From Verrucomicrobia subdivision 3 bacterium UBA7542 (GTDB taxonomy: Bacteria > Verrucomicrobiota > Verrucomicrobiia > Limisphaerales > UBA11358), in the NCBI GenBank assembly GCA_002479245.1, contig DLMG01000110.1:1116-9899 (forward strand): a stretch of 8,784 nucleotides of DNA, in the 5' to 3' direction. The notes under the pieces are model-generated. The model worked only from the letters and a program-made list of their open reading frames with translations. It had not been told where the DNA came from and ran no database searches. Positions within the stretch are counted from its first letter, which is position 1. Each line of letters begins with the position of its first letter. A program made the translations under genes and the position numbers. Shown here piece after piece: positions 1 through 6,036 of the stretch.

Positions 1-435
1 CGGCAGAAAGCCGATGAAATGAAATTCGTCCGTCGGCAGGCCGCTCGCTGTCAGCGCCGCGACCAATGCGCTCGGCCCCGGCACCGATTCGACGCGGAAG
101 CCGGCGGCGATGGCCGCTTTGACGACGCGTTCCCCGGGATCGCTGATGCCGGGACTGCCGGCATCCGTGACCAGCGCGACTTTCTCGCCGCTCCGGAGGC
201 GCCCGATGATTTCCTCGCTGCGTCTGGCTTCATTAAACTGGAAATAACTGAGCAGCGGTTTGGAGATTCCGAAATGCTTCAACAGTCGCCCGGAGTGGCG
301 CGTGTCCTCGGCGGCGACGACGTCGCACTCGCGCAACACGCGCAGCGCGCGCAGCGTGATATCCTCGAGGTTGCCAATGGGCGTGGCGACGAGGTAAAGC
401 GTGCCCGGAGTCAGTGGGGGCAATGCGGCATCCAT
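1..435 (-). CDS. rsmI: RsmI, 16S rRNA 2'-O-ribose methyltransferase (partial, N-terminal 145 residues)
   Basis: RsmI methylates the ribose of C1402 in 16S rRNA using S-adenosylmethionine, in the cytoplasm. The reading frame starts at an ATG whose complement is 433-435 and stays open to base 1, so the C-terminal half lies outside the window. Family hallmarks visible in the translation are [13 protein letters not shown] (about residues 15-27), [15 protein letters not shown] (41-55), the glycine-rich [15 protein letters not shown] (87-101) and [18 protein letters not shown] (117-134). These are the SAM-binding and dimer segments of the tetrapyrrole-methylase fold, here in their RsmI form. No Shine-Dalgarno sequence is evident ahead of the start. 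The gene is divergent from the membrane-protein gene beginning at 559. The family identification is firm; only the missing C-terminus limits it. Confidence 0.95.
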   Translation of the reverse strand, partial: MDAALPPLTPGTLYLVATPIGNLEDITLRALRVLRECDVVAAEDTRHSGRLLKHFGISKPLLSYFQFNEARRSEEIIGRLRSGEKVALVTDAGSPGISDPGERVVKAAIAAGFRVESVPGPSALVAALTASGLPTDEFHFIGFLP

Positions 436-558
436 GTCTTGACTAAAGCAGAAAAACCGACATTCGACAACCCTTGAAGTCTGGTGTAATTTCCCGAAAA
501 TAAAACGAACCGGGGTGGGAATTGTTTTCCGCCGCCATTGGAAATTTTAATCTTTTCG

Positions 559-1101
559 ATGAATATGAACACTACCAAAGTTCTTGGTGTTCGGGACTCC
601 TGGCCGCTGCGCGCGTTGCAGAGGCCGGCGACAGCCATTGGAATTGCCGCCATTTGCCTCGTGCTTGATTTGGTGACGGGACCTTTCATTGACCTTTCGG
701 CCGTCTTTATTATTCCCGTTGCCATCTCCGCCTGGTTCTGCTGGCCATCCTATGCCTATGCTTTGGCGATTCTCCAGCCATTGGTCCGGTTCGGCGTTTT
801 GGACATCTGGCATGATGGCTTGGACGTCGGCAACTCGGCCATTAATGCCATCGTTCGGATCATTGTTTTGGTGCTTATGGCTTATTTGGCTGGCATAACC
901 GCCCGGGCGTTCAAGCGGGCCAAACAAGTCATGCGACGGTGGGGCGATCCCCCCATTTGCTGCCTATGCATGAAGGTCCGTGACAAACACAACAACTGGC
1001 AACCGCTGGAGGTTTACCTCTCCCGGCACCCGGAATCGCTTTATAGCCACAGCCTCTGTCCCGACTGCCTGAAACATGATTATGGGAACGGCCAGTCATG
1101 A
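559..1101 (+). CDS. Small membrane protein: four-helix sensor-like domain plus C-terminal CX2C/CX2C domain
   Basis: This protein of 180 residues has two parts. Residues about 24-116 hold three to four hydrophobic helices (about 24-42, 47-64, 65-82 and 97-114). They resemble the small N-terminal membrane modules of bacterial sensor kinases and diguanylate cyclases (compare LDLVTGPFIDLSAVFIIPVA). A basic stretch, RAFKRAKQVMRR, then leads into a compact C-terminal domain. It has Cys134-X2-Cys137 (ICCLCMKVRD), a Trp at 147, and YSHSLCPDC with His164, Cys167 and Cys170. From memory, this pattern of C-X2-C-K-IR-D followed by FSHGICPDC ends many PAS-, kinase- and receiver-containing signalling proteins and could bind a metal. 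No kinase, cyclase or receiver domain is present. An in-frame TTG at 538 would add seven residues; the ATG at 559 is preferred although neither has a clear ribosome-binding site. Its role is unknown; membrane-linked sensing is an inference. Confidence 0.8.
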   Translation: MNMNTTKVLGVRDSWPLRALQRPATAIGIAAICLVLDLVTGPFIDLSAVFIIPVAISAWFCWPSYAYALAILQPLVRFGVLDIWHDGLDVGNSAINAIVRIIVLVLMAYLAGITARAFKRAKQVMRRWGDPPICCLCMKVRDKHNNWQPLEVYLSRHPESLYSHSLCPDCLKHDYGNGQS

Positions 1102-1162
1102 CTGAAATTTCCAAACCGCAGCCCGCGTGAGCGATGGAAGTTCCCTGTCTTGACCAAGGCAG

Positions 1163-1189
1163 AAATCCGGCGTGAAACAAACCGGATTT
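1163..1189. other. Short hairpin between the membrane protein and oxidoreductase genes
   Basis: Bases 1163-1170 (AAATCCGG) pair perfectly with 1182-1189 (CCGGATTT) around an 11-nt loop. There is no T-tract after the stem, so it is not a convincing intrinsic terminator on the plus strand. It could be a weak terminator of the upstream gene or an operator-like palindrome ahead of the oxidoreductase, whose start is 75 nt downstream. The rest of the 1102-1264 gap shows no convincing promoter. Confidence 0.3.
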
Positions 1190-1264
1190 GGCAAAATGAA
1201 ACCCGCCACAAAATTCGCTGTCGCCTTTGCCAGTCTGTCAAATTAACATCCAGCACAAATTTTT

Positions 1265-2359
1265 ATGAAAAAACTTCTGCCAGTATTGGTTGGATTCACT
1301 TTTGTCGCCTGCAATTCATTGGCGCAAGACGCAAAGCCTCCGGTGCGCATTGCCATTGTTGGTTTGGCGCATGACCATGCCATGGGATTTATTCCACGAA
1401 TCCGAGGACAGCAGGATGTTCAACTGGCCGGGATTGTGGAGACAAATCAGGTTTTGATTGCGCGTTATTCAAAGCGCTTCGATTTAAGTTCAAATCTGTT
1501 TTATCCGAGTCTCGAAGAATTATTTGCCCGGACCAATGTGCAAGCCGTGGCGACATTCACCAGCACCTTCGATCACGCGCGCGTTGTGAAAGCGTGCGCC
1601 GCGCATGGCGTGGATGTGATGATGGAGAAGCCGCTGGCGGTGAACATGAAGCATGCCCGCGCAATCCAGGCAGCGGCAAAAAAGAGCGGCATTCAAGTCA
1701 TCGTCAATTATGAAACGAGCTGGTATCCGGGAAATCAGGCCGCCTACACAATGGTTCATGATGAACATCAAATCGGCGCCATCTGCAAAATCGTTTTTCA
1801 CGACGGCCATGGCGGGCCGAAAGAAATCGGCTGTTCGACCAATTTCCTGGCGTGGCTGACCGATCCGATTCTTAACGGTGGCGGCGCAATCAATGATTTT
1901 GGCTGTTACGGCGCGGATTTGGCCACCTGGCTCATGGATGGAGAAAAACCCATCTCTGTTTTTGCCGTCGCGCAACATCTCAAACCGGACGTTTATCCAA
2001 AAGTCGAAGACGACGCGACGATTGTGCTGACTTATCCCAAGGCTCAGGCCATTCTTGAACCTTCGTGGAACTGGCCGTTTAATCACAAAGACATGGAGGT
2101 TTATGGGCAAACCGGCTATGTATTTGTGCCGCAGCCAAATTTGTTGCGCGTGCAAACCGCAAAAAACCCCAATGAAACTGAAATCGTTCCGCCGCCAGTC
2201 ACCGGTGCAAATGCCGATCCGCTTTCGTATCTTGCCGCAGTCGTGCGAAGAGAAATCAAACCAACCGGCCTTGCCTCGCTTGAAGTGAACATGATTGTGG
2301 TGGAAATTCTGGACGCGGCACACGAGTCTGCACGGACGGGAAAGCAAATCAAACTTTGA
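1265..2359 (+). CDS. Gfo/Idh/MocA family oxidoreductase with N-terminal signal peptide
   Basis: This 364-residue protein has the two-part Gfo/Idh/MocA design. A Rossmann segment begins with RIAIVGLAHDHAMG (about 28-41), in which the usual GxGxxG is replaced by a His-Asp-His-containing loop. The family's EKPL motif is at 121-124 (MMEKPLAVNMKHA). The substrate domain has GGGAINDFGCYGADLATWL (205-223), the DxGxY/HxxD active-site pattern with Asp211, Tyr215 and Asp218. The first 20 residues form a signal peptide: KK, a hydrophobic core, then SLA|Q as a type I cleavage site. FVAC at 13-16 is a poor lipobox because Phe sits at -3. Export is therefore likely. Family members act on sugars or related polyols with NAD(P), but the substrate cannot be read from the sequence. 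The ATG at 1265 is supported by the signal peptide directly after it; no Shine-Dalgarno is seen. cutA follows after 10 nt. Confidence 0.9.
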   Translation: MKKLLPVLVGFTFVACNSLAQDAKPPVRIAIVGLAHDHAMGFIPRIRGQQDVQLAGIVETNQVLIARYSKRFDLSSNLFYPSLEELFARTNVQAVATFTSTFDHARVVKACAAHGVDVMMEKPLAVNMKHARAIQAAAKKSGIQVIVNYETSWYPGNQAAYTMVHDEHQIGAICKIVFHDGHGGPKEIGCSTNFLAWLTDPILNGGGAINDFGCYGADLATWLMDGEKPISVFAVAQHLKPDVYPKVEDDATIVLTYPKAQAILEPSWNWPFNHKDMEVYGQTGYVFVPQPNLLRVQTAKNPNETEIVPPPVTGANADPLSYLAAVVRREIKPTGLASLEVNMIVVEILDAAHESARTGKQIKL

Positions 2360-2369
2360 AAATGGCGGC

Positions 2370-2690
2370 ATGAAATCCGCTGAAAGATTTTCCATCGTTC
2401 TGTCCACCGCGCCGGATTTGAAAACCGCACGGGCGCTCGCGCGTGCGGCGTTGCAGGCGCGCTTGATCGGGTGCGCGAACCTCATCCCCAAAATCGAATC
2501 GCATTACTGGTGGCAGGGAAAGATTGAATCCGATGCGGAGGTTTTGCTGGTTTTGAAAACGCAGAAGTCAAAACTCGCCGCGCTGGAAAAATTGGTTCTT
2601 GCCCAACATCCCTATGACACGCCGGAGTTTCTCGTCCTGCCGTTGTGCGCGGGGAACAAAAAGTATCTCGACTGGCTGGCGGCCAGCTAA
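2370..2690 (+). CDS. cutA: CutA1 divalent-cation tolerance protein
   Basis: This 106-residue protein matches the CutA1 family in length and along its whole sequence. Landmarks are the opening strand FSIVLSTAPD (7-16), the helix ARALARAALQARLIGCANLIP (20-40), SHYWWQGKIESDAEVLLVLKT (44-64), HPYDTPEFLVLPL (80-92) and the closing NKKYLDWL (97-103). CutA1 proteins are small ferredoxin-like proteins that form very stable trimers. They are linked genetically to copper and other divalent-cation tolerance, though the biochemical role is unsettled. The ATG at 2370 fits the normal family N-terminus; an upstream in-frame extension would only be read-through inside the previous gene. It lies 10 nt after the oxidoreductase stop, so co-transcription is likely. 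A palindromic element starts 4 nt after its stop codon. Confidence 0.95.
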   Translation: MKSAERFSIVLSTAPDLKTARALARAALQARLIGCANLIPKIESHYWWQGKIESDAEVLLVLKTQKSKLAALEKLVLAQHPYDTPEFLVLPLCAGNKKYLDWLAAS

Positions 2691-2694
2691 AAAC

Positions 2695-2754
2695 GTAGCG
2701 CAGGCGTCCCGCCTGCAACGTCCAACAACGATACAGGCCGGAGGCCTGTGCTAC
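2695..2754. repeat. Cruciform-like palindromic intergenic element, possible terminator of oxidoreductase-cutA
   Basis: An outer stem GTAGC (2695-2699) / GCTAC (2750-2754) encloses two self-complementary blocks, 2700-2716 (GCAGGC..GCCTGC) and 2733-2749 (ACAGGCC..GGCCTGT). It could fold as a two-armed structure closed by the outer stem, or the two blocks could pair with each other. It starts 4 nt after the cutA stop and is followed by CTACTTTTAG on the plus strand, so it may serve as a 3'-end structure. I recall repeats of this GTAGC-GCAGGCGTCCCGCCTGC kind as frequent in Verrucomicrobia, but copy number cannot be checked here. Confidence 0.75.
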
Positions 2755-2811
2755 TTTTAGCGGGCCAGATTTTGTTTGAACCCCACCGCTGGGCGGGCGT
2801 AAATTCGAACT

Positions 2812-3555
2812 GTGAATCAGATGAGTGCAATTCCGCCGGTATTGCTGGCAATGCTTGGGTTCGTGTTTGGCTTGGGCACAATGATGCTCGTTTGGATGAT
2901 TGCGCTGCACCGCCGGGCGCGCGTGGCGGAATTCAAAATTCGACAGATTGAAAAATTCCCTTTGTTCCAATCGGCGTTTGGATCGCGCCCCACAAGCTGG
3001 CTGGCGGTCCGTTCGCTTAATCCCAAAGCCGTTCAAGCCGCGCTGGGACTGGATCATTTTGTCCCCTGCCCCTGGGCGGAAGGGATGGCGGGCGGGCACG
3101 GGTTTTTCATCGGTCCGCCGGTAAACGGCTGGATCGTTGTCACCGGCTCCGGCCTGCCAAATCCGGGCTGCGATGTGGATGAGTGTTTTTATTTTCTGAC
3201 TGAACTCAGCCGCAAACTCGGTCACGTGCAATTCTTCCAGGCGGAACGGGTTTTGCATCAACACGCCTGGATACGCGTGGAAAATGGCGTGGTGACGCGC
3301 GCGTATGCGTGGGCGGGCGAAACCGTGTGGAATCAGGGCCGCAAAACAGCAGCCGAAATGGAATTAAGCATGAAATGCTTTGGCTACGGGGAACCTCCGG
3401 GTGCCGCCTCTTGGGCGGCGGCGGAATGGACGGCAACCAACGTCGCAAAAGTCCCGTTGCTGGCGGCGCGATGGAGTCTCGATCCGGCGCGCATAGACGA
3501 ACGGTTGCGGAATCATGCCAACGGCGTCGCCGGCGAATCGCCACGACCGGATTGA
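2812..3555 (+). CDS. Membrane-anchored protein of unknown function
   Basis: I do not recognise a named family. The 247-residue product has one hydrophobic helix (about residues 9-32) followed at once by HRRAR. This suggests an N-out, C-in anchor with the rest of the protein in the cytoplasm. The soluble part looks like a real, compact domain: WLAVRSLNPKAVQAALGL (63-80), PCPWAEGMAGGHGFFIGPPVNGWIVVTGSGLP (85-116), DVDECFYFLTELSRKLGHVQFF (121-142) and HAWIRVENGVVTRAYAWAGETVWNQG (151-176). The alternation of aromatic-rich strands and one amphipathic helix looks like an alpha/beta domain. I seem to recall similar uncharacterised proteins in Verrucomicrobia, but no function. The GTG at 2812 has a G-rich stretch 13 nt upstream; ATG at 2821 is an alternative giving 244 residues. 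It stands alone between two palindromic repeats. Confidence 0.8.
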   Translation: MNQMSAIPPVLLAMLGFVFGLGTMMLVWMIALHRRARVAEFKIRQIEKFPLFQSAFGSRPTSWLAVRSLNPKAVQAALGLDHFVPCPWAEGMAGGHGFFIGPPVNGWIVVTGSGLPNPGCDVDECFYFLTELSRKLGHVQFFQAERVLHQHAWIRVENGVVTRAYAWAGETVWNQGRKTAAEMELSMKCFGYGEPPGAASWAAAEWTATNVAKVPLLAARWSLDPARIDERLRNHANGVAGESPRPD

Positions 3556-3597
3556 GCGGGCAAAATGTGATGCAGTTCTTGACGAAGCCGGGTGACG

Positions 3598-3667
3598 GTT
3601 TGGAGTTCCGCCTTCAGGCGGCCAATTGCAATGTTCGCCCGAACCGCCTGAAGGCGGAACTCCAAAC
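3598..3667. repeat. Perfect 24-bp inverted repeat with 22-nt loop (dispersed-repeat type)
   Basis: Bases 3598-3621 are the exact reverse complement of 3644-3667, with a 22-nt loop at 3622-3643. The arms contain GGAGTTCCGCCTTCAGGCGG, and the inner part of each arm (CCGCCTTCAGGCGG) is itself nearly palindromic. The element sits in the 194-nt gap (3556-3749) between the orphan membrane-anchored gene and the GNAT gene. There is no T-tract after either arm, so a standard intrinsic terminator is not supported. A perfect stem of this length with no compensatory drift suggests a recently spread element or ongoing correction between the arms. I recall this motif as a common Verrucomicrobial intergenic repeat. 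Confidence 0.85.
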
Positions 3668-3749
3668 AAGAACAGGGGCAAGTTGAAGCGGATTGAGTCT
3701 TGCGTTTTCAGGCGCGTGAGGCAGATTTTCATCAAAATGGAAAGGAAAC

Positions 3750-4340
3750 ATGTCATTCAGCATTGAACTTGAACTCCAGCGGTTCCCCAAAGTCGTCCAG
3801 CTCAAGGATGGCACGAAAGCGACATTGCGCCAGTTGCGCCCCGACGATGAAAAGGAATTTCACGGTTTGTTTCTCAGCATCCCCGAACAGGAGCGGATGT
3901 TCATCAAACATCGCGTCGCGGAGATTGAAACCATCCGTGACTGGTGCCGGAACATTGACTACGGACGCAATCTGCCGCTGGTCGGGCTGGTTGGCGGAAA
4001 AATCGCCGGCGACGCCACGCTGCACCAGCAACTCGGCGGCTGGAAGCGGCATGTCGGCCGCGTCAGCGTGCTGGTTCATCCGGAATTTCGCGAGCGTGGT
4101 CTGGCGCGGGCACTCATCAGCGAGATCATCGAAATCGCGCGGCAGGTCGGCCTGGAAAAGGTCGAGGCGGAATTCATTGGCGAACAGGCAGCGGCCATCA
4201 AGATGTTTGCCCTGCTTGGGTTCAGCCAGCTTTTGCGCCTGGAAAATCACGTCAAGGACATGCAGGCTGTCAGTCACGATTACATTTTGATGGAGCTCGG
4301 GCTGAAAACCGACGAGGAATACGCCGGCGTGGGCGGCTGA
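3750..4340 (+). CDS. GNAT family N-acetyltransferase
   Basis: This 196-residue protein carries a GNAT fold. The core acetyl-CoA-binding motif is RVSVLVHPEFRERGLARAL (104-122), where RERGLA (114-119) is the Q/R-x-x-G-x-G/A pyrophosphate loop in a slightly relaxed form. Upstream, ATLRQLRPDDEKEFHGLFLSI (24-44) is the usual first strand and helix. Downstream, GLEKVEAEFIGEQAAAIKMFALLGFSQ (134-160) matches motif B, with the helix just before the typical LGF turn. The substrate (protein, amino acid or small amine) is not evident. The ATG at 3750 is preceded by GGAAAGGA at a good Shine-Dalgarno distance, which fixes the start. Its stop codon falls within the left arm of the inverted repeat that leads into the zinc-ribbon gene. 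Confidence 0.9.
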   Translation: MSFSIELELQRFPKVVQLKDGTKATLRQLRPDDEKEFHGLFLSIPEQERMFIKHRVAEIETIRDWCRNIDYGRNLPLVGLVGGKIAGDATLHQQLGGWKRHVGRVSVLVHPEFRERGLARALISEIIEIARQVGLEKVEAEFIGEQAAAIKMFALLGFSQLLRLENHVKDMQAVSHDYILMELGLKTDEEYAGVGG

Positions 4341-4435
4341 TTTATGATTTTTGATTTACGATTTATGATTGGCCGGGGGCAAAGAAATCGTCGCGCCGTT
4401 TTCAAATTATAAATCATCAATCGTAAATCATAAAT
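4340..4435. repeat. AT-rich imperfect inverted repeat linking the GNAT stop to the zinc-ribbon start
   Basis: Bases 4340-4370 and 4405-4435 are 31-nt arms that match as reverse complements at 26 of 31 positions, around a 34-nt GC-rich loop. Each arm is a run of ATTTATGATT/GATTTACGATT-like units. The left arm begins on the last base of the GNAT stop codon. The right arm ends inside the ATG of the next gene, so the whole intergenic space is this element. It could hide the zinc-ribbon start codon in a hairpin. I recall ATTTATGATTT-type units as recurrent in Verrucomicrobial intergenic DNA. Confidence 0.75.
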
Positions 4436-4700
4436 GTCACCGGATGTTTGTCCGAACTGCGGCGCAGAAGTGCCGCGCAACGCCAAAGCCTGTCCCGAAT
4501 GCGGCTCGGATGAACAAACCGGCTGGTCGGAAACCGCGTATGCCAGCCATCTCGGCCTGCCGGATGAAAATTTCGACCACGACGAATTCGTAAAAAGGGA
4601 ATTGGGCCCGGAGCCGGTCAAGCCGCGCGGCATCGGTTGGTTCTGGTGGCTGGTTGCCCTGCTCATCCTGGCCGCATTTATATGCTTCTGGCTGAGATAA
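4434..4700 (+). CDS. Small zinc-ribbon protein with C-terminal membrane helix
   Basis: This 88-residue protein starts with a zinc ribbon of the CPNCG-X8-ACPECGSDE form (Cys6, Cys9, Cys20 and Cys23), giving four likely zinc ligands. An acidic linker follows (about 40-60; DENFDHDEFVKRELG). It ends in a single hydrophobic helix, GWFWWLVALLILAAFICFWL (about 68-87). The product is therefore probably tail-anchored in the inner membrane with the zinc ribbon in the cytoplasm. The ribbon is too generic to assign a function. The ATG at 4434 lies directly ahead of the CPNCG knuckle, overlaps the right arm of an inverted repeat, and has no Shine-Dalgarno. The DUF5009 membrane protein begins 30 nt downstream on the same strand, so the two are probably co-transcribed. 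Confidence 0.85.
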   Translation: MSPDVCPNCGAEVPRNAKACPECGSDEQTGWSETAYASHLGLPDENFDHDEFVKRELGPEPVKPRGIGWFWWLVALLILAAFICFWLR

Positions 4701-4730
4701 TCTTGACTGGCGCGAATCAGCATCCATTTT

Positions 4731-5978
4731 GTGGCAGTGCCAGACGAAATAAAATCCAAGACCTCCAAACCCGCCGAAAAATCCGAATCCAGCCGGCGAT
4801 TGATATCCGTGGACGCCCTGCGTGGATTTGACATGTTTTGGATCATCGGCGCCGACTCGCTGGTCTATGCGCTGAACCAAATGAGCCGGACCAAACCGAC
4901 TGAATTTCTCGCCAACCAGCTTGATCACGCCAATTGGGAAGGATTTCGTTTCTACGATCTCATTTTCCCATTGTTCGTTTTCATTGTTGGCGTATCGCTG
5001 GTTTTTTCCCTCGGCAAAATCATCGCCCGAACCGGTCGCGCCGGGGCGTTGAAGCGGATTATCCGCCGCAGCCTTTTGCTGTTCGCCCTGGGGATTTTTT
5101 ATTCCGGGGGGCTTACGCATCGCTGGCCGGACATCCGCCTGATGGGCGTGCTCAACCGGATTGCGCTGGCGTATTTCTTCACCGGACTGTTTTTCTGTTT
5201 CTTCAAACCGCGCGCACTGGCGGCCATTGGCGCAGGCCTGCTCATTGGGTACTGGGCATTGATGACGTTCATTCCGTTTCCCGATGTCCGGCCAACGCCG
5301 CAAACCCAGGCCATCGAAAAAGAATCCGGCTTCACACAACCGGGCCAGCTCAACCTGACCGGCACAAATCTCATTCGCGGAACCTTCATCAAAGGTGTGA
5401 ATCTGGCAAACTACATTGACCAAAAATATCTGCCCGGCCGCAAATACGACGGCACCTGGGACCCCGAAGGAATTCTTAGCACACTGCCGGCCATTGCCAC
5501 GTGCCTGCTCGGCGTCTTCGCCGGGATGCTGCTGCAAAACCAAACCGTGGACGACCGGCGAAAGGCGGTTTTTCTCCTGTCATTCGGTGTGGCCAGCGTC
5601 GTGCTGGGCTGGCTCTGGGGATCGCAATTTCCGGTCATCAAGAAAATCTGGACGTCGTCTTACGTTTTGGTCGCCGGCGGTTTTAGCGCCATTTTGCTTG
5701 GCGTCTTTTACCACATTGTGGACGTGTGGAGATGGCAGAAATGGTGTCAGCCGTTTGTCTGGATGGGCATGAATTCCATCACCCTTTACATGACCGCCAA
5801 CCTCATTGGCGAATTCACCAGACCGGCGCAGCGGCTTGCCGGCGGCGACGTCAAAGCCCTTTTGGATGGACATGTGGCCGAAGGTTCCGGAGATCTGATG
5901 ATTTCAATCATCGGGCTGCTGCTGGCATTCTGGTTCGCGCGCTTCCTCTACCAAAGGAAAATTTTTCTGCGGGTGTAA
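4731..5978 (+). CDS. DUF5009 / HGSNAT-like membrane acyltransferase
   Basis: This 415-residue polytopic membrane protein belongs to the group related to human heparan-alpha-glucosaminide N-acetyltransferase (COG4299 type). Visible landmarks are the opening RLISVDALRGFDMFWII (23-39), LDHANWEGFRFYDLIFPLFVFIVGVSL (64-90), LMGVLNRIALAYFF (137-150), DPEGILSTLPAI (244-255) and KIWTSSYVL (305-313). About ten hydrophobic helices are present, with large loops around 183-245 and 362-388. His66 in LDHANWEG aligns, from memory, with the active-site His269 of human HGSNAT. The family moves acetyl groups across the membrane to sugars; the bacterial substrate is unknown. The start is a GTG at 4731 (a second GTG at 4737 is possible). 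The next in-frame ATG (4834) would remove the conserved DALRG segment, so it is not used. No Shine-Dalgarno is visible. Confidence 0.9.
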   Translation: MAVPDEIKSKTSKPAEKSESSRRLISVDALRGFDMFWIIGADSLVYALNQMSRTKPTEFLANQLDHANWEGFRFYDLIFPLFVFIVGVSLVFSLGKIIARTGRAGALKRIIRRSLLLFALGIFYSGGLTHRWPDIRLMGVLNRIALAYFFTGLFFCFFKPRALAAIGAGLLIGYWALMTFIPFPDVRPTPQTQAIEKESGFTQPGQLNLTGTNLIRGTFIKGVNLANYIDQKYLPGRKYDGTWDPEGILSTLPAIATCLLGVFAGMLLQNQTVDDRRKAVFLLSFGVASVVLGWLWGSQFPVIKKIWTSSYVLVAGGFSAILLGVFYHIVDVWRWQKWCQPFVWMGMNSITLYMTANLIGEFTRPAQRLAGGDVKALLDGHVAEGSGDLMISIIGLLLAFWFARFLYQRKIFLRV

Positions 5979-5980
5979 CG

Positions 5981-6009
5981 AAAAAAGCCCGTCCTTGCGA
6001 ACGGGCTTT
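5981..6009 (-). terminator. Intrinsic terminator of the rpsK-rpsD-rpoA-rplQ operon, probably bidirectional
   Basis: A perfect 9-bp stem, AAAGCCCGT (5984-5992) / ACGGGCTTT (6001-6009), closes an 8-nt loop. Read on the minus strand it is followed by an unbroken run of six T, at 27 nt after the rplQ stop. On the plus strand it directly follows the DUF5009 stop, with only a short T-run, so it probably also ends that transcript but less efficiently. Confidence 0.9.
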
Positions 6010-6036
6010 GAAATGTTCTGGAGCGTTTCTCCCGAA

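Noticed and set aside
439..502. Possible sigma70 promoters in the rsmI/membrane-protein gap (TTGACT at 439, TTGAAG at 474)
   Set aside because: No acceptable -10 hexamer at 16-18 nt from either.
1196..1246. Sixteen-codon ORF (MKPATKFAVAFASLSN) ahead of the oxidoreductase, looking like the start of a signal peptide
   Set aside because: No ribosome-binding site and too short to separate from chance; no run of regulatory codons that would suggest an attenuator.
1520..2491. Long open frame (323 codons) on the minus strand opposite the oxidoreductase and cutA
   Set aside because: The overlapping plus-strand genes have clear family motifs throughout; this frame has no recognisable domain and is rich in the Arg/His/Cys runs typical of an antisense shadow.
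2482..3264. Minus-strand open frame of 260 codons crossing the 2695-2754 repeat
   Set aside because: Part of its translation is simply the palindromic repeat read through, and the rest is antisense to cutA and the orphan membrane-anchored gene.
3309..3686. Plus-strand open frame ending in the 3598-3667 inverted repeat
   Set aside because: Its C-terminal part is the translated repeat, a kind of false protein I recall in Verrucomicrobial annotations; the true gene is in another frame to 3555.
4437..5543. Long open frame (368 codons) on the minus strand opposite the zinc-ribbon and DUF5009 genes
   Set aside because: Gln/Gly/Arg-rich translation without motifs, fully opposite two well-supported genes.
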